A DNA stretch of 7,041 bases from Pseudomonadota bacterium (lineage in GTDB: Bacteria > Bdellovibrionota > JAFGOL01), in the NCBI GenBank assembly GCA_026390535.1, contig JAPLFT010000271.1:1-7041 (forward strand). The letters are read 5' to 3'. Made by a program: the position numbers and the translations under genes. Each line of letters opens with the position of its first letter. The stretch's first letter is position 1. Shown piece by piece: positions 5,251 to 7,041 of the stretch. The notes below the pieces were generated by a model. It was given only the letters and a program-made list of their open reading frames with translations, had not been told where the DNA came from and made no database searches.

Positions 5251-5976
5251 TCAATAACTCCAATCAACATGTCCCAGCGCAGATCGGTTTAATTCCTTCC
5301 TGTGGTGCTTCCATTTAGGAAGAAACTTGTCCATATAAGCAATAAATGTTTCATTGTGGTTGCGCTCTAGCAGGTGGACCATCTCATGTATAAGAACATA
5401 TTCTATACTCTCGATTGATTTCTTTGCTAACTCAGTATTAAACCATATCCTTTTTGCCCCAGAATTGCAGGTGCCCCATTTTGTTTTCATCTTTCTAATA
5501 CCAAACTCAGTAACTTTGACGTTCATTTTCTTTTCTAATGACGCTATATACTTAGGGAGCATCTCTTTGAGTTGTTTTCTATACCATGCCTGTAGGAGCG
5601 CTTCACGCTGTAGGGTAGAAGCACCTTTACGAACATAAAGTTCAATAGCGCTATGTTTTAAAACTACTTTAGGCACATTGTCGTGCTCTATGATCTTTAA
5701 TAGATATCTTTTGCCAAGATAATAATGGCTTTCACGAGTAATGTATTCTCTATGAGTTTCTCTTTTTTGATTCTTAAGTTTTGCTTGTTGCTTTCTAATC
5801 CAGCCTATTTTTGAAATGCTAAAGAGCCTGATAGTCTCCAGATCCATCCTGAGTGGTGCAGAAATTCTAACCCTACCGTTTGGTGGATACACACTTAAAT
5901 GAACATTTTTTATGTCCTTGTGGATTACATCCACACAAATGTCACCTAGCTCTATTTTTTTATAGTTAGTATTCAT
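5251..5976 (-). CDS. YgjP/SprT-type zinc metallopeptidase linked to a type I restriction operon
   Basis: This 241-residue protein matches the YgjP-like (DUF45) metallopeptidase family, often annotated as M48 or SprT family. An N-terminal beta-rich part (about 1-60) contains NVHLSVYPPNGRVRISAP (24-41). The signature RKMKTKWGTCN (161-171) leads to the zinc site HEMVH (197-201) with a likely third ligand at H207 in ERNHNETF; E198 is the catalytic acid. No signal peptide or membrane segment is seen, so it is cytosolic. Length is full for the family. Its ATG overlaps the end of hsdR by 11 bases, so the two are translationally coupled. Such genes are commonly found directly after hsdR; a role in controlling the restriction enzyme is often supposed but the substrate is unknown. 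No terminator is visible after its stop. Confidence 0.92.
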   Translation of the reverse strand: MNTNYKKIELGDICVDVIHKDIKNVHLSVYPPNGRVRISAPLRMDLETIRLFSISKIGWIRKQQAKLKNQKRETHREYITRESHYYLGKRYLLKIIEHDNVPKVVLKHSAIELYVRKGASTLQREALLQAWYRKQLKEMLPKYIASLEKKMNVKVTEFGIRKMKTKWGTCNSGAKRIWFNTELAKKSIESIEYVLIHEMVHLLERNHNETFIAYMDKFLPKWKHHRKELNRSALGHVDWSY

Positions 5977-7041
5977 TTTGTTGTTTTACGATTTGAAATA
6001 CCCTTTCTACTTCAACTTTATCTTTCAATACTTCAAGCATTGCTTGTTTGATTAAATTTTCGCTTGGTACATTACCTCGCCAGTCAGCTCTTCTGCTGGA
6101 ATACACCGCAGCATCAACCAAAGTGGCTAATTCTTTGTTATTTCCTAGGTTGTGATACAAAGCACGTTGAGCATTTGTTTTTACTTCTGCTGGCAAATCA
6201 TCACGAGTAAGATTGCTGACTCTTTTTGCTAACTCAGCAATTTTTTTCAAATACTCCTCGTAGCTTACCACATTTGCTTTTCGTTCTTTGATAATCTCAC
6301 TTAAGAGTTTTGACATCTCATCAAAATAAGCTGGATCAATCAAATGTTCTTTGATGATTTTGGTACGCACATTGTTCTCAATAGTTTCAGCTACAGCTTC
6401 TTTGCTGCTCCTTATACCTTCAGGCAATTTTTTTATAGCATCAGCTATTCCACTGTTGATAATAATATCAAGTAGTGACTGGTCACCAAACGGATCAATT
6501 CGTCTGCTGTCTTCTGCTTGTATGTAAGTATCTATTAAGTGCCGCATATCGGCTTCGTAAGTTTTAAGATCAAGAGTTTCACCACTAGCCTTGCGTATTT
6601 CTTCTCGCAATTTTAAATAGAAAGTTACTCGCCCCTTGATAAATTCAATTTCTTTAGTTTTGTATCCTGCTTCACTGAGTTCATCTGCAATGTTGGCATA
6701 GGCTCTTATGAACCCTACAGTGTACTTATAGAGTGCAGTTCTCTTTATCTCATTATTTTTCAGATCTTGTTCGTTCTCTGGATTACCACAGAAGTAACGA
6801 ATGTATGCCAATGAATCTTTTGGTGGAAGAACTGGTTCACACACCAATGCAACTGCCTCTAGTGTTTCATCCAATCGTTCTTTGCCTTTTGTGAGGCGAT
6901 CTTTAAGAAGGACATCTACATCACTCTTTTTAAAATTGTCATAATCTAGTTCTGACGTATAAACAGAAACCGCATCCTCAACTTTCTTAAAGAGATCTTT
7001 GTAGTCCACTATATAACCAAATTGTTTATCTTCGCTGTCAA
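5966..7041 (-). CDS. hsdR: Type I restriction enzyme R subunit, C-terminal part
   Basis: The gene enters through the right edge; its ATPase/helicase and nuclease domains lie outside. The first visible codons read DSEDKQFGYIVDYKDLF. FGYIVDYKDLF matches the segment that follows the last helicase motif in HsdR proteins, so the GTG at 7009 is an internal valine, not a start. The remaining 350 residues are mostly helical, as expected for the HsdR C-terminal region that docks onto the HsdM/HsdS methylase core: an alpha-helical middle with CEPVLPPKDSLAYIRYFCGN and, further on, SEIIKERKANVVSYEEYLKK and a final ADWRGNVPSENLIKQAM before the stop. The enzyme translocates DNA with ATP and cuts away from its unmethylated target. 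hsdM and hsdS are not in the window and presumably lie to the right. No frameshift is seen in this part. Confidence 0.92.
   Translation of the reverse strand, partial: DSEDKQFGYIVDYKDLFKKVEDAVSVYTSELDYDNFKKSDVDVLLKDRLTKGKERLDETLEAVALVCEPVLPPKDSLAYIRYFCGNPENEQDLKNNEIKRTALYKYTVGFIRAYANIADELSEAGYKTKEIEFIKGRVTFYLKLREEIRKASGETLDLKTYEADMRHLIDTYIQAEDSRRIDPFGDQSLLDIIINSGIADAIKKLPEGIRSSKEAVAETIENNVRTKIIKEHLIDPAYFDEMSKLLSEIIKERKANVVSYEEYLKKIAELAKRVSNLTRDDLPAEVKTNAQRALYHNLGNNKELATLVDAAVYSSRRADWRGNVPSENLIKQAMLEVLKDKVEVERVFQIVKQQNEY

Noticed and set aside
7007..7009. GTG as the start of the hsdR-like gene
   Set aside because: The frame stays open to the window edge and the residues before it (FGYI) belong to the conserved HsdR segment, so it is an internal valine.

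Overview
The window is AT-rich bacterial DNA in which every gene of clear quality lies on the minus strand, so it is read here from high to low coordinates. Strong AGGAGG-type ribosome binding sites, TGA used as a stop, and the families present (type I restriction, phage packaging) indicate a bacterium and a tailed phage or prophage. The sequence alone does not support a closer taxonomic call.

Right part (about 7041-5251): the C-terminal part of a type I restriction R subunit (HsdR) enters from the right edge. Its end overlaps the start of a YgjP/SprT-type zinc metallopeptidase by 11 bases. This is the downstream end of a type I restriction-modification operon. A gene-poor, very AT-rich gap (5021-5250) follows, holding one possible 26-codon peptide ORF.

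Middle part (5020-4124): a 128-residue protein with an AbrB-like beta-hairpin pattern, a 210-base intergenic region, and a 99-residue single-domain GIY-YIG nuclease. The intergenic region is the most unusual part. It carries a near-perfect 13-bp hairpin with a T-tract on the plus strand, against the direction of every gene. Upstream on the same strand lie a plausible sigma70 promoter and a second perfect hairpin. I read this as a candidate plus-strand small RNA of about 80 nt, or a slightly longer unit with an 18-codon ORF.

Left part (4057-1): a compact phage DNA-packaging cluster, consisting of a ParB-like/DNA adenine methylase fusion, terminase small subunit, terminase large subunit, a DUF2188 protein, and an unrecognised gene running off the left edge. 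Genes overlap or sit within about 40 bases of one another, so they are probably co-transcribed. The methylase may mark phage DNA before packaging, and the terminase pair recognises, cuts and pumps DNA into procapsids. The large terminase lacks a good in-frame start: the well-placed ATG at 2171 is out of frame with it by one base.

A host-type restriction operon thus sits next to a phage packaging module. Whether the boundary near 5020-5250 is a host-prophage junction or the restriction genes are phage cargo cannot be decided from this window.
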